This document shows positions 26,493 to 37,194 of a DNA stretch of 64,000 bases, one piece after another. Below the pieces are notes generated by a model. That model ran no database searches. It was not told the origin of the DNA and worked only from the letters and a program-made list of their open reading frames with translations. Where the stretch lies: NCBI RefSeq assembly GCF_900098925.1, contig NZ_LT622360.1, forward strand, positions 511,136 to 575,135, in the 5' to 3' direction. Position numbers and translations under genes: made by a program. Source of the stretch: Bacillus massiliglaciei. Lineage in GTDB: Bacteria > Bacillota > Bacilli > Bacillales > DSM-1321. The first letter of the stretch is position 1; each line of letters starts with the position of its first letter.

Positions 26493-26525
26493 AAGCGGCT
26501 GGCTTTTTAGCAGCCGCTTTGTTTC
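26493..26525 (+). terminator. Hairpin after spoVD
   Basis: AAGCGGCTG pairs with CAGCCGCTT; the following TGTTTCT is only moderately T-rich, so termination may be partial. Confidence 0.55.
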
Positions 26526-26629
26526 TGAAATGTTTGATGCGGCAAATGCTTTAAGGCAGAAATTCAGTTTGCCTGAGACTGGCTTTTGTCAGTCTGGAAT
26601 TTGCTTAATTCAGTGAAAGGGATGGAAAA

Positions 26630-28093
26630 ATGAAACTTCGTGCGTTACTATCTAATTTGAATTCGTTATCTCCATTCACAGGAGAGGATCCTGAGATAAC
26701 TTCTGTAGAGAATGATAACAGGAAAGTTAAACAAGGGAGTTTGTTCATCTGTGTTAAAGGTTTCACAGTAGATGGACATGATTTTGCTGAATCAGCGGTA
26801 AGGAACGGAGCTGCAGCAGTTGTGGCTGAAAAGCCGCTGCCCCTTGATGTGCCGGTTATTATTGTCCGGGATACACAGCGGGCAATGGCGGTTTTGGCAG
26901 ATGCTTTTTATGGCCATCCAACGCAGCATTTCCGGCTTATAGGCATTACCGGGACTAACGGTAAAACAACGACCAGCCATCTTATTGAAAAGATTTTCGC
27001 GGACAAGGGTGAGAAAACTGGTTTAATTGGCACAATGTATACTAAAATAGCAGACAAAGAGTACGAAACGAAAAATACGACACCTGACAGCGTCACACTT
27101 CAGCAAACTTTTTATGAAATGAAAAAAGAGGCTGTCGGAACGGCTGTCATGGAAGTATCTTCACATGCTCTTGAACAAGGACGTGTACATGGCTGTGACT
27201 TTGATATAGCGGTTTTTACTAATTTAACGCAGGACCATTTGGATTTTCATAAGACAATGGAGCGTTATAAATTTGCTAAATCCTTGCTGTTTTCTCAACT
27301 GGGAAATACATACAGAGAAGAACGGCCTAAATATGCCGTCCTGAATGCTGATGATGAGGCAGCTGAAGATTTGATCAAAGCCACGGCAGCAAACGTCATT
27401 ACATATGCAATTGATAAGCCGGCTGATGTTCGCGCTTTGGATGTTCGGATTACTGCTGAAGGAACATCTTTTATGCTGCAGACAGAAAAAGAGAGCATGG
27501 AAGTCAGCCTTCAGCTTATCGGAAAGTTCAGTGTGTATAACGCGCTTGCTGCTGCAAGTGCAGCTTTGTGTGCTGGAATTCCTTTAGCTGAAATTATTAA
27601 CTCGCTTGAACAGGTACAGGGAGTTTCCGGCCGTTTTGAGCCAGTATCTGCCGGTCAGTCTTTCCCTGTAATAGTGGATTATGCCCACACGCCTGACAGC
27701 CTGGAAAATGTTCTGATGACGGTTAAGGAGTTTGTGAAAGGAAATATATATGTCGTGGTCGGATGCGGCGGGGGCCGGGACAAAAAAAAAAGTCCGCTGA
27801 TGGCTGAAATTGCATGCCGGATTGCTACCCATCCGGTTTTCACCTCCGACAATCCGCGTTCTGAAGACCCTGTTCAAATTCTGCAGGATATGAAAGAAGG
27901 GGCTTCCGGGAATTACTTAGTATTGGAAGACCGCAGAGAAGCAATTGGATATGCTGTGGAACAGGCCCAAGAAGGCGATGTCGTGATTATTGCCGGCAAA
28001 GGGCATGAAACCTATCAGGATATCAATGGCAGCAAAACACATTTTGACGACCGTGAAGAAGCACGGAAGGCTATTAAAAAAAGGTTTAGTTGA
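26630..28093 (+). CDS. murE: UDP-MurNAc-tripeptide synthetase (meso-DAP adding)
   Basis: A 487-residue cytosolic Mur ligase that adds meso-diaminopimelate to UDP-MurNAc-L-Ala-D-Glu. The ATP loop [11 protein letters not shown] is at about residues 105-115. The DNPR motif at about 407-410 is the meso-DAP selectivity signature, so this organism builds DAP-type, not lysine-type, peptidoglycan. AAAGGGATGG precedes the ATG. It begins the murE-mraY-murD run. Confidence 0.96.
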   Translation: MKLRALLSNLNSLSPFTGEDPEITSVENDNRKVKQGSLFICVKGFTVDGHDFAESAVRNGAAAVVAEKPLPLDVPVIIVRDTQRAMAVLADAFYGHPTQHFRLIGITGTNGKTTTSHLIEKIFADKGEKTGLIGTMYTKIADKEYETKNTTPDSVTLQQTFYEMKKEAVGTAVMEVSSHALEQGRVHGCDFDIAVFTNLTQDHLDFHKTMERYKFAKSLLFSQLGNTYREERPKYAVLNADDEAAEDLIKATAANVITYAIDKPADVRALDVRITAEGTSFMLQTEKESMEVSLQLIGKFSVYNALAAASAALCAGIPLAEIINSLEQVQGVSGRFEPVSAGQSFPVIVDYAHTPDSLENVLMTVKEFVKGNIYVVVGCGGGRDKKKSPLMAEIACRIATHPVFTSDNPRSEDPVQILQDMKEGASGNYLVLEDRREAIGYAVEQAQEGDVVIIAGKGHETYQDINGSKTHFDDREEARKAIKKRFS

Positions 28094-28175
28094 TCAGTAT
28101 TCAGGCCTTTTAAAGCCAACAATAATTATCAATGCATAGAGAGATTTATTTGCGTTAGGAATGAGGGAGTAAGGC

Positions 28176-29153
28176 ATGTTGGAACAAGTTATTTTTTATA
28201 CAATTATTGCGGCCTTTTTAATTACAGTGCTGCTGTCACCGATTTTTATCCCGTTTTTAAGAAGGCTGAAATTCGGGCAGAGCATTCGTGAAGAAGGGCC
28301 GAAGTCACATCAGAAAAAGACTGGGACTCCAACGATGGGAGGAGTCATGATTCTGGTCTCCATTACAATCGCGACCCTGGTCATGACTTTTAAATTTTCT
28401 GAACCGTCAACAGAAACCTATCTATTATTATTGGTTACACTCGGTTTCGGGCTTTTAGGATTTCTTGATGATTTCATTAAAGTAGTAATGAAAAGGAATC
28501 TTGGATTGACTTCAAAGCAGAAGCTTCTGGGACAAATTGTGATTTCAGTGATTTTTTATTTTGTTTACAGGCAGACGGAGGGATTTGTTCCTGAAATCAC
28601 AATTCCAGCTACCGACCTTTCTATAAATGTCGGCTGGTTATACATTGTAGTTATAATTTTTTGGCTTGTCGGTTTTTCGAATGCAGTCAATCTGACTGAT
28701 GGATTAGATGGTCTTGTTTCTGGAACAGCGGCAATTGCCTTTGGTGCGTTTGCTGTATTGGCCTGGTACCAGCACCAATATGATATCGCCATTTTTTCTG
28801 TAGCAGTAGCAGGGGCTGTTCTTGGGTTCCTTGTTTTTAATGCCCATCCGGCGAAGGTCTTTATGGGGGATACCGGCTCCCTTGCTTTAGGCGGTGCTAT
28901 TGCTGCAATTGCTCTGTTAACGAAGCTTGAACTCTTGCTTGTCATTATCGGCGGCGTTTTTGTAATCGAAACATTATCTGTTATTCTGCAAGTTGCTTCT
29001 TTTAAAACCAGGGGGAAAAGGATTTTCAAAATGAGTCCGCTTCATCACCATTATGAATTGTCAGGATGGTCAGAATGGCGGGTTGTCGTAACGTTTTGGA
29101 CAGTCGGACTGCTATTTGCAGTACTTGGAATCTATTTAGAGGTGTGGATATAA
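28176..29153 (+). CDS. mraY: Phospho-N-acetylmuramoyl-pentapeptide transferase
   Basis: A 325-residue enzyme with about ten membrane helices. It transfers phospho-MurNAc-pentapeptide to undecaprenyl phosphate, forming lipid I. Signature motifs are present: [10 protein letters not shown] near residue 50, [10 protein letters not shown] near 95, NLTDGLDGL near 172, and the C-terminal [12 protein letters not shown]. Lipid I is the substrate of MurG, whose gene is not in this cluster. The murD start follows one base after its stop. Confidence 0.96.
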   Translation: MLEQVIFYTIIAAFLITVLLSPIFIPFLRRLKFGQSIREEGPKSHQKKTGTPTMGGVMILVSITIATLVMTFKFSEPSTETYLLLLVTLGFGLLGFLDDFIKVVMKRNLGLTSKQKLLGQIVISVIFYFVYRQTEGFVPEITIPATDLSINVGWLYIVVIIFWLVGFSNAVNLTDGLDGLVSGTAAIAFGAFAVLAWYQHQYDIAIFSVAVAGAVLGFLVFNAHPAKVFMGDTGSLALGGAIAAIALLTKLELLLVIIGGVFVIETLSVILQVASFKTRGKRIFKMSPLHHHYELSGWSEWRVVVTFWTVGLLFAVLGIYLEVWI

Positions 29154-29154
29154 A

Positions 29155-30507
29155 TTGGAAGAGACTACTCAATATCTAAGAAAAAAAGTATTAGTTTTAG
29201 GTTTGGCCAAAAGCGGGGTGACTGCTGCATCCATTCTGCACAAGCTTGGTGCCTTCGTAACGGTGAATGATATGAAGCCGTTATCGGAGAACCCTGAAGC
29301 ACAGGGCCTTCTTGAACAGGGAATCAAAGTCATTTGCGGGAGCCACCCAATCGAACTCTTGGATGAAGGATTTGAACTGATTGTAAAGAATCCGGGTATT
29401 CCTTACAGAAACCCTCTGGTCAAAGGGGCTTTGGAAAAAGGAATTCCTGTCATTACGGAAGTCGAACTTGCTTACCAGATCAGTGAAGCTCCTTTTATCG
29501 GCATCACTGGCACAAATGGGAAAACAACGACCACAACCCTGATTTATGAAATGCTTAAAACAGGGGAAAAGTCTCCTTTGATAGCTGGGAATATAGGGAC
29601 AGTGGCATCCGGTGTAGCTGAAGAAGCCTCTCATAAAGACAATATCGTCATTGAATTATCTTCTTTTCAGCTTATGGGGATTGAGGAGTTCCGTCCTCAA
29701 ATTGCCATCATCACAAATCTGTATGATGCACATTTGGATTACCATGGTTCCAAAGCGGAATATGCCTCCGCAAAAGCGGCCATCACGAAAAATCAGACGA
29801 AGGATGATTTCTTCATCTATAATGCTGATCAGCAAGATGTGGTCAAAATGGCTGAAAAGTCAAAAGCCAGTCTGATTCCTTTCTCGGCAACAGAAAAATA
29901 TACAGACGGGGCATATATTGAGTCTGGATCTGTGTACTTTAAGGAAAATAAGGTGATTGATGTGTCAGAAATCGCCCTTCCCGGAAAGCACAATCTTGAA
30001 AACATCCTTGCTGCCGTTTCAGCTGCGAAATTAAAGGGAGTTTCCAATGAGTCCATTCGTGAAGTGCTGACGACTTTTCATGGCGTGGAGCACAGGCTGC
30101 AGTATATAAAGACCGTGAAAAACAGGAAATTTTATAACGATTCAAAAGCGACAAATATCCTGGCTGCTACAAAAGCGCTGTCGTCTTTCACTGAGCCTGT
30201 TATCCTTCTTGCGGGAGGGCTTGACCGCGGCAATGAGTTCGATGAGTTAAAGCCGGCCTTGAAAAATGTTAAAGCACTGATAACGTTTGGACAGACAGCA
30301 GAAAAAATTGAGCGGGTTGCCAAAGAATCCGGAATAAAAATAATAAAACGTGTCGATAATGTGGAGACAGCTGTACCGGCAGCATTTGAGCTGTCAGCTG
30401 AAGGCGACTGTATCCTCCTTTCACCGGCTTGCGCAAGCTGGGATCAATATAAAACTTTCGAACAAAGAGGGGACATGTTTACAGCTGCCGTGCATAAACT
30501 GAAATAA
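29155..30507 (+). CDS. murD: UDP-MurNAc-L-alanine:D-glutamate ligase
   Basis: A 450-residue cytosolic Mur ligase adding D-glutamate to UDP-MurNAc-L-alanine. The ATP loop [12 protein letters not shown] lies near residues 116-127, and the family block [20 protein letters not shown] near 304-323. It starts with TTG at 29155, one base after mraY; GAGGTGTGG within the mraY end serves as ribosome site. A terminator follows, which separates it from spoVE. Confidence 0.95.
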   Translation: MEETTQYLRKKVLVLGLAKSGVTAASILHKLGAFVTVNDMKPLSENPEAQGLLEQGIKVICGSHPIELLDEGFELIVKNPGIPYRNPLVKGALEKGIPVITEVELAYQISEAPFIGITGTNGKTTTTTLIYEMLKTGEKSPLIAGNIGTVASGVAEEASHKDNIVIELSSFQLMGIEEFRPQIAIITNLYDAHLDYHGSKAEYASAKAAITKNQTKDDFFIYNADQQDVVKMAEKSKASLIPFSATEKYTDGAYIESGSVYFKENKVIDVSEIALPGKHNLENILAAVSAAKLKGVSNESIREVLTTFHGVEHRLQYIKTVKNRKFYNDSKATNILAATKALSSFTEPVILLAGGLDRGNEFDELKPALKNVKALITFGQTAEKIERVAKESGIKIIKRVDNVETAVPAAFELSAEGDCILLSPACASWDQYKTFEQRGDMFTAAVHKLK

Positions 30508-30557
30508 GAGCTAAAAGACATTTTCGTGATGCTTGCTGTATTCCTTCGACCTCTTAG

Positions 30558-30594
30558 AAAAAAGCGATAATTTGAATGTTATCGCTTTTTTTGC
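30558..30594 (+). terminator. Terminator after murD
   Basis: AAAAAAGCGATAA pairs with TTATCGCTTTTTT around an 8-base loop. Confidence 0.9.
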
Positions 30595-30661
30595 GCCCAG
30601 ACATCCTGCAGATTGATCGACTGCTTTTTAGCTTATAAAAACTGCTTAGAGGTGGATGATT

Positions 30662-31762
30662 GTGCCCTATAAAAAATCCAATCCTGATTTGACTCTCATT
30701 ATCGTCACCTTAAGTCTATTGGCCGTTGGGCTGATTATGGTTTACAGTGCCAGTGCAGTTTGGGCAGATTATAAATTTGATGATTCCTTTTATTTTGCCA
30801 AAAGGCAGCTGTTGTTCGCCTGTGTAGGTGTCGTTGCCATGTTTTTTATTATGAATGTGGATTATTGGACGTGGAGGACATGGGGGAAATTATTGGTCAT
30901 CATTTGTTTTGTGCTCCTTTTAGCTGTACTGATACCTGGTATCGGAATGGCGAGAAATGGATCGAGAAGCTGGATTGGTGTCGGAGCTTTTTCCATTCAG
31001 CCGTCTGAATTCATGAAACTTGCTATGATTGCTTTTCTGGCTAAGTTCCTGTCAGAAAGACAAAAACTGATAACTTCCTTTAAAAAAGGCCTGGCTCCGT
31101 CTCTGGGACTTGTCTTTCTCGCCTTCGGCCTGATCATGCTTCAGCCTGATCTTGGGACAGGGACGGTTATGGTAGGAACGTGTATTGTGATGATATTTAT
31201 CTCAGGAGCAAGGGTTATCCATTTTGTCGGACTGGGTCTGCTAGGTGTAGCAGGATTTGCAGCACTTGTTCTCTCAGCTCCGTATCGGATGAAAAGAATC
31301 ACCTCTTTTTTGGATCCATGGGAGGATCCTTTGGGGAGCGGGTTCCAGATGATTCAATCGATGTATGCGATCGGCCCTGGCGGCTTATTTGGCTTAGGAC
31401 TCGGTCAGAGCAGGCAGAAGTTCTTTTATTTGCCGGAGCCGCAGACCGATTTTATCTTTGCCATTATTTCAGAGGAGCTGGGCTTTATTGGGGGTTCTCT
31501 TGTTATTCTGTTATTTGCCCTTATGCTTTGGCGGGGAATCCGAATAGCGCTGGGAGCGCCGGATTTATATGGCAGTCTGGTCGCTGTAGGCATTATTGGG
31601 ATGGTTGCTATCCAGGTAATGATTAATATCGGTGTTGTAACAGGTTTAATGCCTGTCACAGGAATCACGCTTCCGCTCCTTAGCTATGGAGGGTCATCGC
31701 TTACATTAATGCTTATGGCGATTGGAGTTTTGCTCAATATTAGCAGATACTCAAAGTATTAA
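30662..31762 (+). CDS. spoVE: Stage V sporulation protein E, SEDS glycosyltransferase
   Basis: A 366-residue SEDS (FtsW/RodA/SpoVE) polymerase with about ten helices that, paired with SpoVD, makes spore cortex glycan. Hallmarks are GLIMVYSASAV, NGSRSWIGVG, QPSEFMKLAMI, QPDLGTG and the C-terminal LPLLSYGGSS. GTG at 30662 is preferred to ATG 30656 because the AGAGGTGG site abuts the latter; the resulting length equals B. subtilis SpoVE. The high match to SpoVE and its position support SpoVE over FtsW. murG, the usual next gene, is missing. Confidence 0.95.
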   Translation: MPYKKSNPDLTLIIVTLSLLAVGLIMVYSASAVWADYKFDDSFYFAKRQLLFACVGVVAMFFIMNVDYWTWRTWGKLLVIICFVLLLAVLIPGIGMARNGSRSWIGVGAFSIQPSEFMKLAMIAFLAKFLSERQKLITSFKKGLAPSLGLVFLAFGLIMLQPDLGTGTVMVGTCIVMIFISGARVIHFVGLGLLGVAGFAALVLSAPYRMKRITSFLDPWEDPLGSGFQMIQSMYAIGPGGLFGLGLGQSRQKFFYLPEPQTDFIFAIISEELGFIGGSLVILLFALMLWRGIRIALGAPDLYGSLVAVGIIGMVAIQVMINIGVVTGLMPVTGITLPLLSYGGSSLTLMLMAIGVLLNISRYSKY

Positions 31763-32022
31763 GCCATCCAAAGGATCTTAACCGAACTGGTGTTATTATA
31801 AGGTGAAGAAATTTTGATCCATATCGCAGCTGACAGAAGGCATTGGGGGAGCCACTCTCTCAATGCCTTTTTTTATTTTTGGATAGATAAAAGCTGAAGC
31901 TCAAAATTGTGACAGGAAAGCCTGTCTGCAGCTGTATAATAAGTCAAAATCATAAATTTTATGGGGGTAGGAGAACAATAAAAATTTTCCATTGGTTTTT
32001 CTGTGAAAAACTCTTTGAAATA
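31763..32022. other. Non-coding stretch where murG is expected
   Basis: Together with 32023-32208, about 446 bases separate spoVE from murB. I find no MurG-like text (such as the GGTGGH motif) in any frame. It holds a terminator at 31837-31875 and then AT-rich sequence with no open frame that has a ribosome site. Confidence 0.6.
31837..31875 (+). terminator. Terminator after spoVE
   Basis: AAGGCATTG pairs with CAATGCCTT around an inner GAG/CTC pairing, followed by TTTTTATTTTT. Confidence 0.8.
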
Positions 32023-32052
32023 TTGGCATTAACAGCCTGATTAGACTATAGT
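32023..32052 (+). promoter_or_regulatory. Sigma-A promoter of murB
   Basis: TTGGCA and TATAGT with an 18-base spacer. A small hairpin (GTAAAGC/GCTTTAC, 32061-32081) lies at the start of the roughly 150-base leader. Confidence 0.55.
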
Positions 32053-32208
32053 ATAAGATGGTAAAGCCGCAGCAGCTTTACTATTTCTCTTTTTAAGAGC
32101 TGCCTGCTTAGGGAAGGATGGTCTCTCCCGAACTGTTTCAAAATCAATAACAGGCAATACAGTCTCTCATAAAATATATACATATAGAGTTCTTGAGGAG
32201 GTTCTAAA

Positions 32209-33117
32209 ATGAATGACGTATATGAAAAACTAATACAAATGGAAGTTGGAAAGGTTCGGGCGGATGAACCGCTTGCCAATCATACAACAATGAAAATCGG
32301 CGGACCTGCTGATCTGTTTATCGAGCCATCATCGATTGAAAATCTGCAGAGAACGATGGGAGTAATAATCGAACATAAAATTCCTTGGCGGGCTATAGGC
32401 AGAGGTTCGAATCTTCTTGTCAGTGATAATGGAATAGAAGGGGCAGTTATAAAACTGGGAAGAGGATTGGACGGTATAGATCTCCAAGGCACTGTTTTAA
32501 CGGCAGGGGGCGGAGTATCGCTTGTAAGTTTATCTGTCCAGATCAGCAAAAAAGGTTTGGCAGGTTTGGAATTTGCCAGCGGGATTCCGGGTTCAGTCGG
32601 AGGTTCAGTCTATATGAACGCCGGTGCGCATGGGTCAGACATTAGTTCCATACTAAAAAAAGCCCATATTCTTTTTGAGGACGGCACGATGGATTGGCTG
32701 ACAAAGGATCAAATGGAGTTTTCTTACCGTACTTCTGTATTGCAGAAAAAACGGCCTGGAATTGTATTGGAGGCTGTATTTGAGCTGGAAGAAGGAAACA
32801 AGGAAGAAATTGTGGCCAGAATGCAAAAAAATAAAACATACCGCAAGGAAACCCAGCCGTATAATTTACCTTGTGCAGGAAGCATCTTTCGCAATCCTCT
32901 CCCTAAGTATGCAGGGCAGCTGGTCGAAGATGCCGGATTGAAAGGCCACAAGATTGGCGGAGCACAAATCTCGCCTATGCACGGTAATTTCATTGTCAAT
33001 GCAGGAGGCGGCAAGGCAGAGGATGTTTTGGCGCTAATACAGCATGTGAAGGACACGATTTATGATCAATTCAAAATTCAAATGGAGACAGAAGTTGAAA
33101 TAATAGGGAGAAAATGA
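32209..33117 (+). CDS. murB: UDP-N-acetylenolpyruvoylglucosamine reductase
   Basis: A 302-residue FAD enzyme that reduces UDP-GlcNAc-enolpyruvate to UDP-MurNAc, the second committed step of peptidoglycan precursor synthesis. It is of the type II (Gram-positive) class. FAD-binding text includes [22 protein letters not shown], and [18 protein letters not shown]; the catalytic region AGSIFRNP is near residue 223. GAGGAGG precedes the ATG. It has its own promoter because murG is absent. Confidence 0.95.
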   Translation: MNDVYEKLIQMEVGKVRADEPLANHTTMKIGGPADLFIEPSSIENLQRTMGVIIEHKIPWRAIGRGSNLLVSDNGIEGAVIKLGRGLDGIDLQGTVLTAGGGVSLVSLSVQISKKGLAGLEFASGIPGSVGGSVYMNAGAHGSDISSILKKAHILFEDGTMDWLTKDQMEFSYRTSVLQKKRPGIVLEAVFELEEGNKEEIVARMQKNKTYRKETQPYNLPCAGSIFRNPLPKYAGQLVEDAGLKGHKIGGAQISPMHGNFIVNAGGGKAEDVLALIQHVKDTIYDQFKIQMETEVEIIGRK

Positions 33118-33148
33118 GGGAATATCATATTTTTATATCCAAATATTG

Positions 33149-33157
33149 TGATATAAT
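33149..33157 (+). promoter_or_regulatory. Extended -10 element before divIB
   Basis: TGATATAAT fits the TGnTATAAT extended -10. No strong -35 is visible. Confidence 0.45.
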
Positions 33158-33234
33158 GATACACAAAAAGTTTTCCGCCATTGTCTTCGTAAAGCAATGC
33201 TTTTCATTTGTTTTATCAGAGAGAGGTGAACCGG

Positions 33235-34017
33235 GTGGAGAAAGGGAAGGTCGTTTCCATTGAAGACCGTATACCCAAATTAAAGCAGTTGAGAAAAAAG
33301 AAGGCAAATAAACGGTTGATTTTTTTGCTTTCACTCTTTTTTATCCTGGTCGCGTGCGTGCTTTATTTTTTATCTCCATTAAGCCACATGAAGTCAGTGA
33401 AGGTAACGGGAAATCAATACATCTCTTCCAAGCAGATTATAAAGCTCAGTGATTTAAAAGCGGAACAGAGCATATGGAAGATTGATTCAAGTAAAGTTTC
33501 GGACAAGATTGAAAGCTTTCCTGAAATAGCAAGTGCTGATGTGAGCCCGATTTTTCCTAATTCAGTGAAAATAACGGTTAAAGAACATAAGAGGATTGCT
33601 TATCTATCTAAGGGAAGCAGTTTTTACCCTATTTTGGATAATGGCGAGATTCTCGGTAAGCTCGATAAAGGAGAAATTCCTGTATTTGCACCTGTTTTAA
33701 TAGACTTCAAAGAGGGTAAAGCATTAAATCTGCTTTTGGAACAGCTGGATAAACTGCCTGTTGAAATACAGAACTCGATATCAGAAATTCATTACACACC
33801 GACAAAAACGGACGGGTATCATATAACCATGTATATGAATGATGGTTATGAAGTCTCTGCCACCAGCAGGACGCTATCCGATAAAATGGTACACTACCCT
33901 GCAATTATCAGTCAGCTTGATCCCAGAGTAAAAGGGGTCATAGATTTAGAAGTAGGTTCCTATTTTAAAGCGTATCAAAGCCCTGAGAAAAAACAGAAAA
34001 GTGATGAAGGCCAATAA
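33235..34017 (+). CDS. divIB: Cell division protein DivIB (FtsQ)
   Basis: A 260-residue bitopic divisome protein: a basic cytoplasmic N terminus, one helix (about residues 31-52), then extracellular POTRA (about 55-125) and FtsQ-type beta domains. It stabilises FtsL and DivIC at the septum. GTG at 33235 follows GAGAGGTGAACC; the longer frame starts upstream of that site. Length is close to the B. subtilis protein (263). ylxW, ylxX and sbp, which follow divIB there, are absent here. Confidence 0.94.
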   Translation: MEKGKVVSIEDRIPKLKQLRKKKANKRLIFLLSLFFILVACVLYFLSPLSHMKSVKVTGNQYISSKQIIKLSDLKAEQSIWKIDSSKVSDKIESFPEIASADVSPIFPNSVKITVKEHKRIAYLSKGSSFYPILDNGEILGKLDKGEIPVFAPVLIDFKEGKALNLLLEQLDKLPVEIQNSISEIHYTPTKTDGYHITMYMNDGYEVSATSRTLSDKMVHYPAIISQLDPRVKGVIDLEVGSYFKAYQSPEKKQKSDEGQ

Positions 34018-34630
34018 CATAGAGATTTTATTTGCCGGCAGTGTTTACAGGTCCCGGAGCAGGATGTGACGGACAATGTGCCGTCACTGCTGCATCCGCA
34101 ATAACTGATTCATACATAACCGAAAGTCCTATTGCAATGAGTATTGTTCAATTGTCTGCCAGTAATGTTTAAAGCTTTTACCTGTGCCGGTCAAAATTTT
34201 AAACACTGGATCTGAGTGTTTAAGGAGAATAGCCCGAAAGAGACTGTTCAATATGTATTTGTGATAATTTTTAGCTTTTCTCGCTGAACATCTTAGTGTA
34301 GACTTATACGAGAAGCCTTTAACGGCCGTATGTACTTAACACTTTCATGAAGTATGCTTTTTTAAGGGGAAAATGAATACGTCCCTATTCCTTCGGGATG
34401 ATCCGAAAAAAATCGTTATATTAAAAAGGGAATAGGCTGGGCGTGCCGAATAGTTTTAGGAAAGTATTCAGTTTTTGTAAAGCAGGGGCAGCAACCCATA
34501 AGATAAAGTAGTATTTTAAGAGAGATGAAATCTTAATCTTAAGAGTTCATTAACTTACGGACAGAATAGGCCTTTAGGCATAAAGTTGTTATTCCAATGA
34601 ATTTGTATAATTTGAAGGAGGTGCCATGGG
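34018..34630. other. Long non-coding region before ftsA (ylxW-ylxX-sbp absent)
   Basis: About 610 bases with no supported gene. Several hairpins occur: GTGACGG/CCGTCAC around 34066-34088, TTCGG/CCGAA near 34390-34405, and CCCTATTCC/GGGAATAGG around 34384-34436. TATAAT at 34605-34610 lies too close to the ftsA ribosome site to be its start point. The stretch most likely holds the ftsAZ promoters and a structured leader. I see no DUF881 or DUF1290 remnants. Confidence 0.5.
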
Positions 34631-35944
34631 ATGAACAGCAATGAAATTTATGTAAGTCTTGACATCGGTACATCCAGTGTAAAAGTTATCATCGGTGAAA
34701 TGGTCAATGATACATTGAATATTATTGGTGTTGGAAATGTGAAATCTGAAGGCATAAAAAAAGGATCGATTGTAGATATAGATGAAACAGTCAGATCTAT
34801 ACAAAAGGCTGTTGAGCAGGCTGAAAGAATGATTGGGATGGACATTAAGCAAGTGGTGGTCGGCATTAGCGGCAATCATGTTATGCTTCAGCCCTGCCAT
34901 GGCGTAGTAGCCGTTTCGAGTGAAAATAAGGAAATTACTGAAAATGATGTAATACGGGTAAGGGAAGCAGCCGAATTAATCACGATACCAAGTGACCGGG
35001 AAATCATTGATATTGTTCCAATTCACTATAAGGTGGATGAACTGGATGAAATCAGTGATCCGCGCGGAATGATCGGCGTTCGTCTTGAAATGAGAGGCGT
35101 GCTGATTACAGGACTTCGTACGATATTACATAACTCACTGCGATGTGTAGAGAGAGCGGGTCTGGAAATAACAGATATAGCGCTGCAGCCGCTTGCGGCG
35201 GGCTCCCTTGTCCTTTCAAAAGATGAAAAGGAACTTGGGGTGGCCATGGTGGATATTGGAGGCGGTTCTACAACCCTTGCTGTATTTGAGCAAGGACATT
35301 TGAAGTATACGTCCGTTATTCCTGTAGGCGGAGAAACAATAACGAAAGATCTTTCAATCGTGCTTCGTACAACAACTGAAAACGCCGAGAATATCAAGGT
35401 TCAGCATGGACATGCCTTTTATGAGGACGCCTCCACTGAAGAAACCTTCCAGATTCCTATTATCGGCAGTGATCAAATGCAGCCTTGCAATCAATCTTTC
35501 CTTTCTGAAATCATCGAAGCGAGGATGACGGAGATTTTTGATTTAGTGCAGGATGAATTGGAGAAGATAGGTTTTCAGGATATTCCGGGAGGTTTTGTAC
35601 TGACCGGAGGCGGAGTGAAAATGCCCGGAGTTCTTGAGCTAGCCCAAGACATCTTCAGGAACCGTGTCAGGACAGCAGAGCCGAATTATATTGGGGTAAG
35701 AGAACCGCAATATACTACAGCGGTTGGGCTGATTAAGCATGTTTGTAAAAAAGAGAGAATGAAGAAGAACCAATCAGATTCATCTAAAACACCTGTAACG
35801 GCCGGACAAGCCCAAGAAAACCATGAAGTACGGGCCCAAAAGCAAAATCAAAAGCCAAAAGAGCAGCCGGTGAAAAAACAAGCGGATAAAAGTGAAAAAG
35901 GTGAGTCCAAATTTAAGAAAATCCTTGGATACTTTTTTGAATAA
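34631..35944 (+). CDS. ftsA: Cell division protein FtsA
   Basis: A 437-residue actin-like ATPase that tethers FtsZ to the membrane. The phosphate-1 motif [13 protein letters not shown] is at the N terminus, the SHS2 1C insertion follows, [17 protein letters not shown] (phosphate 2) is near residue 205, and the C terminus has a Lys/Gln-rich linker ending in an amphipathic membrane-binding helix ([12 protein letters not shown]). GAAGGAGGTG precedes the ATG. It is followed by ftsZ after 41 bases. Confidence 0.96.
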   Translation: MNSNEIYVSLDIGTSSVKVIIGEMVNDTLNIIGVGNVKSEGIKKGSIVDIDETVRSIQKAVEQAERMIGMDIKQVVVGISGNHVMLQPCHGVVAVSSENKEITENDVIRVREAAELITIPSDREIIDIVPIHYKVDELDEISDPRGMIGVRLEMRGVLITGLRTILHNSLRCVERAGLEITDIALQPLAAGSLVLSKDEKELGVAMVDIGGGSTTLAVFEQGHLKYTSVIPVGGETITKDLSIVLRTTTENAENIKVQHGHAFYEDASTEETFQIPIIGSDQMQPCNQSFLSEIIEARMTEIFDLVQDELEKIGFQDIPGGFVLTGGGVKMPGVLELAQDIFRNRVRTAEPNYIGVREPQYTTAVGLIKHVCKKERMKKNQSDSSKTPVTAGQAQENHEVRAQKQNQKPKEQPVKKQADKSEKGESKFKKILGYFFE

Positions 35945-35985
35945 ACAATCAGAAACGGGAATTTCGTCAAAATAGGAGGATTGTC

Positions 35986-37155
35986 ATGTTGGAGTTTGAT
36001 TCTAATATAGAAGAATTAGCAATGATTAAAGTTATAGGTGTTGGCGGCGGGGGCAATAACGCTGTAAATCGAATGATTGAGCATGGTGTACAAGGGGTAG
36101 AGTTTATCTCAGTAAATACGGACGCCCAGGCCCTTAATCTATCGAAAGCCGAAATTAAAATGCAAATTGGCGGTAAGCTGACACGTGGATTGGGAGCTGG
36201 AGCAAATCCGGAAGTCGGCAAGAAGGCAGCTGAAGAAAGCAAAGAACAGATTGAAGAAGCCCTGAAAGGCGCCGATATGGTATTTGTTACAGCAGGTATG
36301 GGCGGCGGAACCGGTACAGGTGCAGCTCCGGTTATTGCTCAAATCGCGAAGGATTTAGGGGCACTTACGGTCGGCGTTGTAACAAGGCCGTTCACATTCG
36401 AAGGACGTAAGCGTGCAAATCAGGCACAAGGCGGTATCACGGCGATGAAAGAGTCCGTTGATACACTAATTGTCATTCCAAATGATCGCCTTCTTGAGAT
36501 TGTTGATAAAAGTACGCCAATGCTTGAAGCTTTCCGTGAAGCGGATAATGTGCTTCGTCAAGGTGTTCAGGGTATTTCTGATTTGATCGCTACACCTGGT
36601 TTGATCAACCTTGATTTCGCGGATGTTAAGTCTATTATGTCTAATAAAGGTTCAGCCCTGATGGGTATCGGTATTTCTTCCGGAGAAAACAGAGCGACTG
36701 AAGCAGCAAAGAAGGCTATTTCAAGTCCGTTGCTTGAAACGTCTATTGATGGTGCACAAGGTGTTCTAATGAATATTACGGGCGGAACGAACCTCAGTCT
36801 ATTTGAAGTTCAGGAAGCTGCAGATATTGTAGCTACAGCCTCTGATCAAGATGTCAACATGATTTTTGGATCGGTCATCAATGAAAATCTTAAAGATGAA
36901 ATCGTGGTTACGGTGATTGCTACTGGTTTTAATGAAATAGAATCACAAGTTTCCCGTCAAAATTCCCGTCCTTCTTTTGGCAGCCAGCCGTCTCGTCAGC
37001 AGCAGAGCCAGCCTGTGCAGCAGAATGCCCCTAAGCGGGAGCAAAGACGTGAAGAAGCAACAGAACAGCAGCAGCCTGTTCGTAATTCAAATAACCATGC
37101 GGAAGATGCTTTGGACATTCCTACTTTCCTTCGCAATCGCAATAGACGCCGTTAA
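35986..37155 (+). CDS. ftsZ: Cell division protein FtsZ
   Basis: A 389-residue tubulin-like GTPase that forms the Z ring. [16 protein letters not shown] is near residue 12, the tubulin signature GGGTGTG near 106, and the T7 loop [11 protein letters not shown] near 207. A Gln-rich linker (about 320-370) leads to the C-terminal peptide [13 protein letters not shown] that contacts FtsA and SepF. AGGAGG precedes the ATG. Two terminators follow. The bpr protease gene found next in B. subtilis is missing. Confidence 0.98.
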   Translation: MLEFDSNIEELAMIKVIGVGGGGNNAVNRMIEHGVQGVEFISVNTDAQALNLSKAEIKMQIGGKLTRGLGAGANPEVGKKAAEESKEQIEEALKGADMVFVTAGMGGGTGTGAAPVIAQIAKDLGALTVGVVTRPFTFEGRKRANQAQGGITAMKESVDTLIVIPNDRLLEIVDKSTPMLEAFREADNVLRQGVQGISDLIATPGLINLDFADVKSIMSNKGSALMGIGISSGENRATEAAKKAISSPLLETSIDGAQGVLMNITGGTNLSLFEVQEAADIVATASDQDVNMIFGSVINENLKDEIVVTVIATGFNEIESQVSRQNSRPSFGSQPSRQQQSQPVQQNAPKREQRREEATEQQQPVRNSNNHAEDALDIPTFLRNRNRRR

Positions 37156-37156
37156 G

Positions 37157-37189
37157 AAAAAGCTGTCTCATTGAGACGGCTTTTCTCTT
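37157..37189 (+). terminator. First terminator after ftsZ
   Basis: AAAAGC.GTCTCA pairs with TGAGAC.GCTTTT, followed by a CTCTTTTG tail. Confidence 0.75.
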
Positions 37190-37194
37190 TTGTT

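Noticed and set aside
31180-31626. A 148-codon frame inside spoVE
   Set aside because: It is an out-of-frame shadow of the conserved SEDS protein.
34601-34612. TATAAT directly before ftsA as its promoter
   Set aside because: A start there would fall inside the ribosome site, and no -35 lies at proper distance.
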